Shown here one piece after another: positions 7,249 through 14,890 of a DNA stretch of 18,301 nt. The first letter of the stretch is position 1, and each line of letters begins with the position of its first letter. Both the position numbers and the translations under genes were made by a program. A model generated the notes under the pieces. The model ran no database searches. It was not told where the DNA came from and worked only from the letters and a program-made list of their open reading frames with translations. Source of the DNA: Spirochaetales bacterium (GTDB lineage: Bacteria; Spirochaetota; Spirochaetia; ARS1246); assembly GCA_018644745.1 (NCBI GenBank), contig JABGPX010000521.1:1-18301 (forward strand), in the 5' to 3' direction.

Positions 7249-8355
7249 ATGAAAATAAGAAGCATCGAGATTTACGGCTATGACCTGAGTTACCGGCATG
7301 GCAGCTATGTGATGTCCGGAAACCAAGTCGTCACAGACCTACCATGTACGGTGGTTCGACTGATAACCGAAGATGGGATCGAAGGATGGGGCGAAGTATG
7401 CCCGCTCGGGCCGCTGTATCTGGCATCCCATGCGGAAGGTGCAAGGGCGGCGATCCGGGAAATGGGTCCGGGGCTGTTAGGGGTTGATCCGACTAATCTC
7501 GCCGCGGTTCATATCGCAATGGATGGAGCGCTGCGCGGACATAGTTATGCAAAATGTGCATTGGATGTTGCGTGCTGGGATATCCTCGGAAAGGCAACGG
7601 GAAAGGATGTGGCCACTCTGCTTGGAGGCCGTGTTCAGGAAACATTTCCATTATACATGGCGATTCCTCTGGGACCGGCTGAAGAAATGCGGGATTACCT
7701 GCAGCAGCGGCGTGAAGAAGGTATCCACCGTTTTCAGTTGAAGATAGGAGCAAATCCGTACGAAGATGCGGAGCGGGTTCGGCAGATGGTCGAAGCGACT
7801 GACGATAATGATTTTATCGTGGCCGATGCCAATGGCGGTTGGTGTCTTCAGGATGCGATGATTGCCGCGCGCCTTATCGAGCCCTACCCACGGGTATTTT
7901 TTGAGGAACCCTGTAAAACACTCGAAGAATGTCTTTATGTACGGCAGCATACGAATCTGCCAATGGTGCTCGATGAGGTTATTACTGACGTTGGTACCAT
8001 GCTGAGAGCATTTCACCAACAGGGCATGGAAGCAATCAATCTTAAAATTTCTAAGTTTGGCGGCCTCACCGGCTCCAAACTGGTTCGCGACATAGCCGAG
8101 GCGCTGGGTTTACGAGTAACTATTGAGGATACCTGGGGAGGAGATCTGGTAACCGCGGCGGTCAGTCACCTTGCCGCCAGTACGAAGGCTGCGCGCACGC
8201 TCACGGTGTCATTTATGAACGACTGGACCAACGAACACGTTGCTCATTATCAGCCGCGTTCCCAAAACGGCGTTGGTCATGCTCCGACGGGACCGGGCCT
8301 TGGCGTGGATGTAGATATCGATCAGCTTGGTGAACCGCTGCTCACTATAAAATAA
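7249..8355 (+). CDS. Enolase-superfamily (mandelate racemase/muconate lactonizing type) enzyme, cis-3-hydroxy-L-proline dehydratase-like
   Basis: A 368-residue metal-dependent enzyme with the N-terminal capping domain (about 1-120) and TIM barrel of the mandelate racemase/muconate lactonizing family. Barrel residues: K165 (RFQLKIG), metal ligands D193 (VADANGGW), E219 (FFEEP) and D242/E243 (VLDEVI), and K266 in NLKISKFGG. Two opposed Lys residues are the base pair of racemases, epimerases and some dehydratases. Motifs such as VCPLGPLYL, RGHSYAK, CWDILGKATG, EEPCKTLEEC and TIEDTWGGD match my memory of cis-3-hydroxy-L-proline dehydratases and hydroxyproline-betaine epimerases; this is recall, not a search. 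The chosen ATG at 7249 starts MKIRSIEIYG, the normal family N-terminus; a TTG at 7207 would add 14 untypical residues. Neither has a clear ribosome site. A strong terminator follows at 8421-8465. Confidence 0.88.
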   Translation: MKIRSIEIYGYDLSYRHGSYVMSGNQVVTDLPCTVVRLITEDGIEGWGEVCPLGPLYLASHAEGARAAIREMGPGLLGVDPTNLAAVHIAMDGALRGHSYAKCALDVACWDILGKATGKDVATLLGGRVQETFPLYMAIPLGPAEEMRDYLQQRREEGIHRFQLKIGANPYEDAERVRQMVEATDDNDFIVADANGGWCLQDAMIAARLIEPYPRVFFEEPCKTLEECLYVRQHTNLPMVLDEVITDVGTMLRAFHQQGMEAINLKISKFGGLTGSKLVRDIAEALGLRVTIEDTWGGDLVTAAVSHLAASTKAARTLTVSFMNDWTNEHVAHYQPRSQNGVGHAPTGPGLGVDVDIDQLGEPLLTIK

Positions 8356-8389
8356 AAAAAGGCGAGGCCCGATTGAAAGGCACCTCGCC
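8351..8389 (-). terminator. Intrinsic terminator of the HtrA protease gene
   Basis: On the minus strand GGCGAGG and CCTCGCC (arms 8383-8389 and 8361-8367) form a perfect 7-bp stem, extendable by two C-G pairs after a bulge. It is followed by TTTTTTTATT (8360 down to 8351). It lies about 75 nt past the protease stop, and its T-run overlaps the last codons of the convergent enzyme gene. Confidence 0.85.
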
Positions 8390-8398
8390 GGGAGGGGA

Positions 8399-8419
8399 CC
8401 GGGTGGGTAGGACACCCGG
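8399..8419. repeat. Middle hairpin of the convergent terminator region
   Basis: CCGGGTG (8399-8405) and CACCCGG (8413-8419) are a perfect 7-bp inverted repeat around a 7-nt loop. It has no T-run on either side. It sits between the two terminators. Confidence 0.6.
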
Positions 8420-8420
8420 A

Positions 8421-8465
8421 CACTCCCGAACCGCTATCTGCCGGTGCGGGAGTGAAATTTTCTTT
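8421..8465 (+). terminator. Intrinsic terminator of the enolase-superfamily gene
   Basis: CACTCCCG (8421-8428) and CGGGAGTG (8447-8454) form a perfect 8-bp stem, with an inner ACCG/CGGT stem (8430-8433, 8442-8445) extending it. AAATTTTCTTTAT follows on the plus strand and runs into the stop codon of the convergent protease gene. Confidence 0.75.
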
Positions 8466-9951
8466 ATCGCTTGTAGTTGAGTGTAAGCTCTTCTTCGTTC
8501 CGGTGTATCTCGAGGGAAAAGCTTTTCACTTCAAGGTTATTTGTTTCCTCATATAAATCATCAAACGTCTTTATCTCTTTACCGTTGACTGTGGAGATAA
8601 TATCTCCGCGTCGAAGACCTGCCTCTTCTGCTGCGCTGCCGGGATCGACGCTGCCAATTACTATGTAGCCGGCATCTTTGTTCGTATTCAGCTGCTGTCT
8701 TATTTGATCGGTAATAGCCACAGGATAGAAGCCCGGCCAGATTTTGTCCGCGCGGTTTTCTATCCTTTCGTCATCCCGTACAGCAAGGGTTACCGATGCA
8801 GTAAGGTCCATTCCGTCTCTTATTATTTCAAAATCGAGAACCGTGCCCGGCGCGAGATTGCCGACAGTTACCATCAGCTCATCTCTGTCGTCGATGATTT
8901 CATCGCCGATTCTGGTAATAAAGTCTCCTGCGAGAATACCCGCTTTCTGTGCCGGCGAGTTCTCAACTATGCCGTACACGAATCCGCCGCCGATTACACC
9001 GAGTTCAAGATCGTCTCTCATTGCATCGGATGCTTCTCCTACTGTAATTCCGAGCCAGCCGTATTCCACTTTACCACTTCTAATCAGCTGCTCTACTACA
9101 TCCTTCGCGTTATTGATCGGAATTGCGAAACCAATGCCGATGCTTCCTCCGGACGGGCTTGCTATCCAGGTATTAATTCCCACTACTTGGCCATAGATGT
9201 TAACCAAAGCTCCTCCGGAGTTTCCCTGGTTGATTGCCGCGTCGGTCTGTATGTAATCGGTATAGGTCTGTTCTCGGCCGCCGGCGCTGGTAGTTTCACG
9301 GCCGATTGCGCTGATTATTCCCGCTGTAACCGTCGATTCGAATCCGAAAGGGTTCCCAATTGCGAGAGCCCAATCTCCGACCATCAAAGTGTCAGAGTCG
9401 CCTAATTCAGCGACAGGAATTTCTTCCTTGGTTTCTATAACCAGGAGGGCCAGGTCTTTTTTTTCGTCAGACCCCACCAATGCGGCATCGAACTTTCGGC
9501 CGTCATCGAGAGTAACCACGATTTCTTCCGCTTCTCCAGCTACGTGATGGTTGGTCAGGACATATACATATCCGTTTGAGCGATAAACCACCACTCCTGA
9601 GCCAAGACCGCTTCTCCTGAATTCCTGAGGGGTTGAGTCGTCATTATTTCGTTGTCCGAAATTGAATGGGCTGGTGCTCCTTCCCCCGGTTTGCATTACC
9701 ACGTCGACAACATCTACTTCTACGACCACCGGCAGCACCTTCTGAGCTACTGACCGGAATGAGTTCTGCATATCAATTAATGTTCCGATTCCCTGATCTG
9801 CCGGAACCGCAGGAGCTGTGCTTTCCGGGAAGATAGGTCCTTCAGAATCTGATCTTCCTGAAGCAAAAGCTGAACTGAGTCCGCCGAGAGCCAGAAGAAT
9901 TATGAAGATGGGAAGAACTGTTTTGTTTGCATGAAAGTAAGAATTATTCAT
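8464..9951 (-). CDS. HtrA/DegP-family periplasmic serine protease with two PDZ domains
   Basis: A 495-residue envelope quality-control protease that degrades or holds misfolded exported proteins. It starts with a Sec signal peptide (hydrophobic 11-28) and a signal peptidase I-like AFA-S site at about residue 30; no lipobox Cys is present. The trypsin-like domain has H136 (TNHHV), D166 (KKDLALL) and S245 (QGNSGGAL), a complete catalytic triad. PDZ1 lies at about 295-390 (YGWLGI onward) and PDZ2 at about 405-495. Size and layout match DegP/DegQ. The start ATG (9949-9951) has AAAGGAG upstream with a rather long 9-nt gap. It lies 74 bp downstream of the CusS-like kinase on the same strand. Three 11-bp-spaced CAGG repeats in that gap suggest direct control by an OmpR-type regulator, reminiscent of CpxR control of degP. 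An intrinsic terminator follows at 8351-8389. Confidence 0.95.
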   Translation of the reverse strand: MNNSYFHANKTVLPIFIILLALGGLSSAFASGRSDSEGPIFPESTAPAVPADQGIGTLIDMQNSFRSVAQKVLPVVVEVDVVDVVMQTGGRSTSPFNFGQRNNDDSTPQEFRRSGLGSGVVVYRSNGYVYVLTNHHVAGEAEEIVVTLDDGRKFDAALVGSDEKKDLALLVIETKEEIPVAELGDSDTLMVGDWALAIGNPFGFESTVTAGIISAIGRETTSAGGREQTYTDYIQTDAAINQGNSGGALVNIYGQVVGINTWIASPSGGSIGIGFAIPINNAKDVVEQLIRSGKVEYGWLGITVGEASDAMRDDLELGVIGGGFVYGIVENSPAQKAGILAGDFITRIGDEIIDDRDELMVTVGNLAPGTVLDFEIIRDGMDLTASVTLAVRDDERIENRADKIWPGFYPVAITDQIRQQLNTNKDAGYIVIGSVDPGSAAEEAGLRRGDIISTVNGKEIKTFDDLYEETNNLEVKSFSLEIHRNEEELTLNYKR

Positions 9952-9981
9952 CTTAATTTCTCCTTTACTAAAAGTATGTTG

Positions 9982-9987
9982 ATAGTA
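9982..9987 (-). promoter_or_regulatory. Candidate -10 element of the HtrA gene
   Basis: TACTAT on the minus strand lies 8 bp from the nearest 11-bp repeat. No good -35 is present at the right place, as expected for a promoter where tandem OmpR/PhoB-type sites replace the -35. Placement is inference. Confidence 0.35.
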
Positions 9988-9995
9988 AAGTAATG

Positions 9996-10028
9996 CAGGG
10001 GAATTACAGGAATATTTCAGGAAAATTA
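9996..10028. promoter_or_regulatory. Three 11-bp direct repeats, likely operator for an OmpR/PhoB-family regulator
   Basis: Plus-strand units CAGGGGAATTA (9996-10006), CAGGAATATTT (10007-10017) and CAGGAAAATTA (10018-10028) share CAGG then a purine/AT-rich tail at an exact 11-bp period. OmpR/PhoB-family regulators bind head-to-tail on direct repeats of about 10-11 bp. The array lies 45 bp upstream of the HtrA start, and its last unit covers the stop codon of the kinase gene. The regulator encoded at 11458-12132 is the obvious candidate. Confidence 0.55.
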
Positions 10029-11477
10029 CATTTTTGTAATGTTGCCGGCTGGTAACCGAACCCGGAATACTGAGCCGGACCCGGCGCGGCTCTCGACATC
10101 CACGCTGCCGCGGTGGGCCTCAACTATCGCTTTCACCAGACCCAGGCCGAGGCCGAGTCCCGGCGCGGTTCTGCTCCGATCTCCCCGGTATAAACGATCC
10201 CAAATGTGAGGTGCGTCATCATCGGATATCCCCACACCGGTGTCCGAAACCACCAACACTGCGATAGATCCTTCGTTGATGGTACTTACGGAAATCGAGC
10301 CTCCGCCGGGAGTATATTTTACCGCATTATCGAGCAGGTTGGTGAGAACCTGGCGGATTCTATCCACATCCAAAGTTACCATTACGGGTTCAGCCGCGTC
10401 GCAGGTAATCGTCAAGTTCTTTTCGTCGGCGAGATATCCATAGAACTCAGCGATATCAGTTGCCATTTCGGATAGATTGACAGGAACCAGATTTAGCCTC
10501 ATAACCCCGTTCTCGGCTTCTGAAATATCCATGAGAGTTTTCAGCATCGATTGCATGCGGTCTGATTCCTCTAGAGCTCCGTTGAGCGATTCGTTGAGCG
10601 AATCGCCTAGCGAATCGCCTAGCGAATCGCTTTTCAAACCGGCAGGGTCAGCCTTCGCATGGCTGGATTCAGCCGTTTCAATAGCTGTTTCTATCCTCTG
10701 CCGAAGCCGGGTCATCGGAGTTCGTAAATCATGAGCCACGTTATCGAGGGATGTCCGCATCCCTGAGAGTAATGTCTCAATTTGACTAAGCATTTTGTTG
10801 AAAAGCGCTGTGAGTTCATCGAGCTCATCACCTTTTCCGCTTTGCCGCAGACGTTCATTCATCCTGCCTGTTTCTATGATGCTCCGGGTGAGACCAATGA
10901 GCCGGTTGATAGGCCGGAAGGCTCGGGTAGAAAAAACAATTCCCCCTGCGAAACTCAATGTGATAATCGGAAGGAGTACGATGATGTAGATAGCACGGAA
11001 CCTTCGGAGCAGTGTCTGTCTCTTTACGCTGCTCATACCGACCTGTAGTAAATTACTATCCGGAAGCACCACGGTTGTAATGTCAAGAAAGGAGCTGCCG
11101 GTGCTCGAAAAGATTCGAATTCTGCCATCCACGGATCTTGGATCGATTTCCGATAGGTTTGCTATGCCGTATCGATCCCAGTTCGATGGATAATATAGAG
11201 CTATCGTTGCATTCGACGATGAGGCAATACGAAGCAGAAACGGGTCATAGTCAGTAAGAAATGATTCGATGGTTAACGCTCTTTGTACAGCAACCGCGCC
11301 GCCGGTCTGATAGAGCGCCCAGAACTCCAATGTGCGGGCTTCCAGGTTGCTTCGATCCTCCTGAACGAGGGCGTTGTATTGGAACAGATAGAAAACCGCG
11401 AAAAGCACCGCTGACGCGATGATAAAGATACCGGAGAATAATGCGGCTATGCGGATATTAAGGGACTTTAAGAACAT
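10026..11477 (-). CDS. Membrane sensor histidine kinase (CusS-like) with a repeat-extended dimerization loop
   Basis: A 483-residue sensor kinase: TM1 at about 8-33, a periplasmic sensor of about 125 residues, TM2 at about 162-184, HAMP linker (185-240), HisKA with H-box NVAHDLRTP (H249), and HATPase_c with N-box N380/N384, G1 DTGVGIS (D412) and G2 GLGLGLGLV (440-448). H-box and DISEAENG motifs resemble CusS/heavy-metal-type kinases, but the signal sensed here is unknown. Between the two dimerization helices, residues about 283-302 are a run of SLGD/SLNE tetrapeptides encoded by a 12-nt tandem repeat; relatives I know have a short loop there. The start ATG (11475-11477) overlaps the end of the regulator gene by 20 nt and has GAGGG 7-8 nt upstream, so coupling is likely. 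The HtrA gene follows 74 bp downstream. Confidence 0.94.
   Translation of the reverse strand: MFLKSLNIRIAALFSGIFIIASAVLFAVFYLFQYNALVQEDRSNLEARTLEFWALYQTGGAVAVQRALTIESFLTDYDPFLLRIASSSNATIALYYPSNWDRYGIANLSEIDPRSVDGRIRIFSSTGSSFLDITTVVLPDSNLLQVGMSSVKRQTLLRRFRAIYIIVLLPIITLSFAGGIVFSTRAFRPINRLIGLTRSIIETGRMNERLRQSGKGDELDELTALFNKMLSQIETLLSGMRTSLDNVAHDLRTPMTRLRQRIETAIETAESSHAKADPAGLKSDSLGDSLGDSLNESLNGALEESDRMQSMLKTLMDISEAENGVMRLNLVPVNLSEMATDIAEFYGYLADEKNLTITCDAAEPVMVTLDVDRIRQVLTNLLDNAVKYTPGGGSISVSTINEGSIAVLVVSDTGVGISDDDAPHIWDRLYRGDRSRTAPGLGLGLGLVKAIVEAHRGSVDVESRAGSGSVFRVRLPAGNITKM
10573..10632. repeat. 12-nt tandem repeat inside the kinase coding region
   Basis: Four 12-nt units begin at 10585, 10597, 10609 and 10621 (plus strand AGCGAATCGCCT; units 2 and 3 are identical, unit 4 differs at one base, unit 1 is more diverged). 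A degenerate fifth copy, about 9 of 12 matches, is at 10573-10584. Being a multiple of 3, gain or loss of units keeps the frame and changes the protein by 4 residues. Confidence 0.9.
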
Positions 11478-12132
11478 AACCGATCCCTCTTACCGTTTGC
11501 AGCATTTTAGCGGAGAATTTTTTATCGAGTTTTGACCGTAATCTGTGGACGAGAACATCCACTACATTTGTTTGCGGATCGAAATGATAATCCCACACGT
11601 GCTCCAATATCATCGTTTTGGACACCACGTTACCGGCGTTTCTCATCAGGTATTCGAGAAGGGCGAATTCTCTTGGCTGCAGCTCTATCTCCGTGTCCCC
11701 GCGAGTGACCTGCCGGCCGGTGAGATCCATTTTGAGCTCACCTACCTGGATGTCATTGGAACCTTGTGCTCGGGAGGCGCGCCGCAGGAGAGCCTGCAAC
11801 CGAACGAGAAGCTCCGAAAAGGAGAAAGGTTTTGTGATGTAATCATCTCCACCGGATTGGAAACCCTGGATTTTGTCATCAAGAGAGCTCTTGGCACTGA
11901 GAATCAGCACGGGAGTATTGATTCCTTCCCCTCTGAGCGCTTTCAGAAGAGAAATTCCATCCATACCGGGCAGCATAATGTCTATGATGAGTGCGTCGTA
12001 GTTGCCCTGTCTTGCCAGCTCATATCCTTCATTTCCCGAAGCGGATGTATCGACGGCGAATCCCGCCTGCTTCAATCCGTTGGCGACATATGAGGATATT
12101 TGGGGGTCATCTTCGATAATCAATACACGCAT
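11458..12132 (-). CDS. OmpR/PhoB-family response regulator (CusR-like)
   Basis: A 224-residue DNA-binding response regulator. The receiver domain (1-115) shows the acidic pocket D8/D9, phospho-acceptor D51 (LIIDIML), switch residue S79 (LILSA) and K101 (TKPFS). A winged-helix Trans_reg_C domain covers about 127-222, with the conserved ending TVRGIGYVLKVP. The sequence is of the CusR/TctD-like type. The kinase gene overlaps its 3' end by 20 nt, so regulator and kinase form a cognate pair transcribed regulator first, followed by HtrA. The start ATG (12130-12132) is preceded by AGAGAAGTGAA, an acceptable ribosome site. The 11-bp repeats at 9996-10028 are candidate targets. No matching CAGG array is visible before this gene, so autoregulation through that motif is not indicated. 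Confidence 0.95.
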   Translation of the reverse strand: MRVLIIEDDPQISSYVANGLKQAGFAVDTSASGNEGYELARQGNYDALIIDIMLPGMDGISLLKALRGEGINTPVLILSAKSSLDDKIQGFQSGGDDYITKPFSFSELLVRLQALLRRASRAQGSNDIQVGELKMDLTGRQVTRGDTEIELQPREFALLEYLMRNAGNVVSKTMILEHVWDYHFDPQTNVVDVLVHRLRSKLDKKFSAKMLQTVRGIGYVLKVP

Positions 12133-12269
12133 TTCACTTCTCTAGGCATCTTAATTTACTGCTTCTTTGACCTGCGGCACATACGAAACGGTAATCCACT
12201 CTGTCGGCGGAACAAAATGTGGGTTTTTCGATGTGCCCTCTATACTATTTCCCTGAGTGTAACCCGAAG
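12133..12269. other. Intergenic region between the two two-component systems
   Basis: This 137-bp gap separates two co-directional minus-strand operons. I see no convincing intrinsic terminator. The minus-strand TTGACT (around the end of the upstream gene) and TAGTAT/TATAGA elements are not spaced properly for a sigma-70 promoter. Read-through from the upstream kinase/regulator pair into the second system therefore remains possible. Confidence 0.4.
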
Positions 12270-12971
12270 TCAATCTTCGTCCAGTATAAACTTATATCCG
12301 TATCCTCGAACGGTGATGAGATGCTCCGGGTGTTCTTTTTCGCCGATTTTCTGCCGTATCCAGGCTACATGTACATCGACGGTCCTTGTTGTAGTGTGCG
12401 TATCGTATCCCCAAACTTCATCCAAAAGTTCGTCTCTGCTGTACACCCTGTTCGGATGCTCAATGAGGAATTTTAAAAGTCGAAATTCCTGAGCGTTTAG
12501 GGCCACCGCCTCATCATCGAGGGTCAGTTCCTGGCTCTCTGTATTCAGAATATATCCGCCGAATGCATATTTCGCGCCCTGTTCGGTGCGCTGGGTCTTT
12601 GGCAGGACCGACCTTCGCATAAGTGCGTTTATTCGAGCGATTAGGATCTGCATATCAAACGGCTTGGTCAGATAATCATCAGCGCCGATTCGAAGACCCA
12701 TTACCGTATCGATATTCGATCCTCTTGCGGTGAGCATAAGAACCGGTGTGAGTATCGAAGCTTCTCGAAGGTTTTGGCAGATCTGCAAACCGTCGCGGCC
12801 CGGAAGCATCACGTCGAGGAGGATCAAATCGAATCCTCCTTTGCGCGCCTTTTCTTCCGCACGAACGCCATTGGATTCTGCCGCCACTTCATAACCCTCT
12901 TCGGAGAGCCGATCTTCTAACGCGAGCTGCAGGCCCGGTTCGTCCTCAACTATCAATATTCGTTTCTTCAT
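12270..12971 (-). CDS. OmpR/PhoB-family response regulator, partner of the kinase upstream
   Basis: A 233-residue response regulator: receiver domain with D10/E11 in VEDEPG, phospho-acceptor D53 (LILLDVMLPG), T81 (LMLTA) and K103 (TKPFD), then a C-terminal winged helix (about 132-230) ending in TVRGYGYKFILDED. Its ATG (12969-12971) overlaps the TGA of the kinase gene as ATGA, and AGAGGA precedes it, so translation is coupled. Kinase-before-regulator order is less usual than the reverse. The pair diverges from the adaptor/ABC/permease operon at 14968. The three 11-bp repeats in the shared control region (14891-14923) are the natural binding site for this regulator, making it the likely controller of that efflux operon and perhaps of its own operon. 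Confidence 0.95.
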   Translation of the reverse strand: MKKRILIVEDEPGLQLALEDRLSEEGYEVAAESNGVRAEEKARKGGFDLILLDVMLPGRDGLQICQNLREASILTPVLMLTARGSNIDTVMGLRIGADDYLTKPFDMQILIARINALMRRSVLPKTQRTEQGAKYAFGGYILNTESQELTLDDEAVALNAQEFRLLKFLIEHPNRVYSRDELLDEVWGYDTHTTTRTVDVHVAWIRQKIGEKEHPEHLITVRGYGYKFILDED

Positions 12972-14818
12972 GGATCCTCTTTAATTTTTATCGGAAGCTT
13001 CACTGTAAATCGGGCGCCAGGTTTGGCGGATCCTGCCATTTCCAGATAAGGGCTTTCAACCGATATGTGGCCGCCAAGCTGTGTTACTACCCGTTTTACA
13101 ATGTGCAGGCCAAGACCGCTTCCGGGAGTCTGGTCCGCTTTGCTCCGGGTTCCCCTGGAGAAGGGTTGAAATATGTTTTTTAACTCATTATCCGGTATCC
13201 CCGGCCCGTCATCCTCAACGATAAGGAGAAGCGTTCTCGGCGGTCGTACCCGAATATCCACCCGGATTTCCTGAGCTTCTCCGGCGGATACCGTATTGTC
13301 AGCATGGCGTACTCCGTGGCGAAGCGCATTCACCATAAGATTCTCCGCAATTATCCTTAGAGCTTCGGCGTCGCTGCTTATAAACGGAAGCTGTGTATCG
13401 ATCGAAAGGCGCAGGCTTGCCCCGGCCTCTTCCGCTGTTGGAGCGAGAGATTGAATAATTTCATCAAAGAAACTTTTTAGAACAATTTCATGGATATGAA
13501 TGCGGCTGGCATCCATCATCTCGATACCCGAATAGAGTAGAATGCTTTCCACCATTTTCCCGAGACGCTGAGATTGAGTTTGTATCAAACCGCCGTAACG
13601 CTTGATTTTCTCCGGTTCTTCGACGATACCTCTTGCCAGATTATCCGACGTAGCACTGATTACCGATAGAGGAGTCCTCAGCTCGTGACTCATGGATGTA
13701 ACGAAATCCCGCTCGCGAAGCCGCAAAGTATCTGTTCTCTTCAATAGGATATACAGCACGAAGTATCCGCTCAACAGTATAATAAGGGTTCCGATACTCA
13801 GAAGCAGGTTCGATATCTTCCGTCTTTGCATTGCTGAACCCAGCGAACGATCCGGATAGAATGCTTCGAGTCTCGATCCGACCCGAACATGAGCGTCGGG
13901 CAACGGCCCTTCGCCTTCAATACTAATAACACTTGCTGTTCTGAGGAACCAGAATCGGGAAATTGGATTCTTCATTATATCCGCATCAATCCTGCCTTCG
14001 GTTACGCTAAACCCCGCGCCTCTTTCAACAAAGGATGTTGCCTCACCCATAAGAAAAAAGCTGCTGAGCAACGGCAGAACGACGTCCGGAGCCCGGTCTT
14101 CGGAACTGGGACCTAATGTTGTGTGGAGCGTTTCATCCTCATCGATTATCCTGAAGTCATAACTGTTTACGTAGTCGCTGATATATGAAGGAATTAGCTC
14201 ACCGTAGAGCAGCTTTGAGTTAATCTTGATTGTAAGGATTGCCTCCGGACCCGTCGGTTCCGAACCTGTCGGCTCCGGCTGCGGCCGGCTATCGCTCCCA
14301 ACTTTGCCGCCGGAAATCGGCACTAGAAAATATCCTTTGGTAAGAAGCCGGGGCAATGCCAGCTGATATGCTTCGATGGGATTTGCCGACAGGCGCAGCT
14401 CATTGTACCTTTGGAAATCTCCCGGCATATCAACTTCAACGAATCCGTTCAGCAATGAATCATATTCTCGATAACTCTCCCCTTGCGCCGTTGGCAGTAG
14501 ATACACCGCTTCGAGAAGTGCCGGGAATGCCGATGTTTCCCGCCAGATTTTTATCGCTGTATCTACATCAGCCCAGTTCTCATCTCTCAGGTTCTCGGAT
14601 GATACATAGGAAAAAGAGATGAGCGCGCGGATTTCGTCGAAAGCCGAATCTAAAGCTCTGTCAAAAGTAAGATTGATTTCTTTCCGAATGCGGTTTTCTT
14701 CGGCTTTGGTAGCTGTGCTTATCCAGACGTATTGAAAATAACCGAGCACAATCGCTCCGGCGATAAGTACCCCTCCAATTATCTGGAAAAGCAGCCACTT
14801 TGGTTTCTTCAGTCTCAT
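12968..14818 (-). CDS. Membrane sensor histidine kinase with a large periplasmic sensor domain
   Basis: A 616-residue kinase from the ATG at 14816-14818 (MRLKKPKWLL). TM1 is at about 8-32, followed by a periplasmic region of about 300 residues that I do not recognise, TM2 at about 336-359, then a HisKA H-box SMSHELRTPLSV (H378) and HATPase_c with N-box N493/N497, G1 DDGPGI (D537) and G2 GSGLGL (566-571). I see no obvious HAMP domain; the H-box follows TM2 within about 20 residues. The periplasmic domain contains a Pro/Glu/Thr-rich stretch (about 179-192, with EPTGSEPTGPE). An in-frame GTG at 14875 would add 19 residues with no membrane or signal character; I prefer the ATG because the positively charged start and TM1 follow it at once, though neither start has a good ribosome site. 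It overlaps its regulator by 4 nt. Confidence 0.9.
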   Translation of the reverse strand: MRLKKPKWLLFQIIGGVLIAGAIVLGYFQYVWISTATKAEENRIRKEINLTFDRALDSAFDEIRALISFSYVSSENLRDENWADVDTAIKIWRETSAFPALLEAVYLLPTAQGESYREYDSLLNGFVEVDMPGDFQRYNELRLSANPIEAYQLALPRLLTKGYFLVPISGGKVGSDSRPQPEPTGSEPTGPEAILTIKINSKLLYGELIPSYISDYVNSYDFRIIDEDETLHTTLGPSSEDRAPDVVLPLLSSFFLMGEATSFVERGAGFSVTEGRIDADIMKNPISRFWFLRTASVISIEGEGPLPDAHVRVGSRLEAFYPDRSLGSAMQRRKISNLLLSIGTLIILLSGYFVLYILLKRTDTLRLRERDFVTSMSHELRTPLSVISATSDNLARGIVEEPEKIKRYGGLIQTQSQRLGKMVESILLYSGIEMMDASRIHIHEIVLKSFFDEIIQSLAPTAEEAGASLRLSIDTQLPFISSDAEALRIIAENLMVNALRHGVRHADNTVSAGEAQEIRVDIRVRPPRTLLLIVEDDGPGIPDNELKNIFQPFSRGTRSKADQTPGSGLGLHIVKRVVTQLGGHISVESPYLEMAGSAKPGARFTVKLPIKIKEDP

Positions 14819-14890
14819 ACCTGTAGTGTAATCCGATGAGAGGCCGTCGAACAGTGAAAACTCCGCGCGAGCCACGTGCTTTTTACACAG

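Noticed and set aside
8704..9405. A 233-codon plus-strand frame across the HtrA gene
   Set aside because: The protein looks random (many Cys, Ser and Tyr), and the minus strand encodes a complete protease here.
11545..12093. A 182-codon plus-strand frame across the response regulator
   Set aside because: The regulator on the other strand has all its domain motifs; the plus-strand protein has no recognisable feature.
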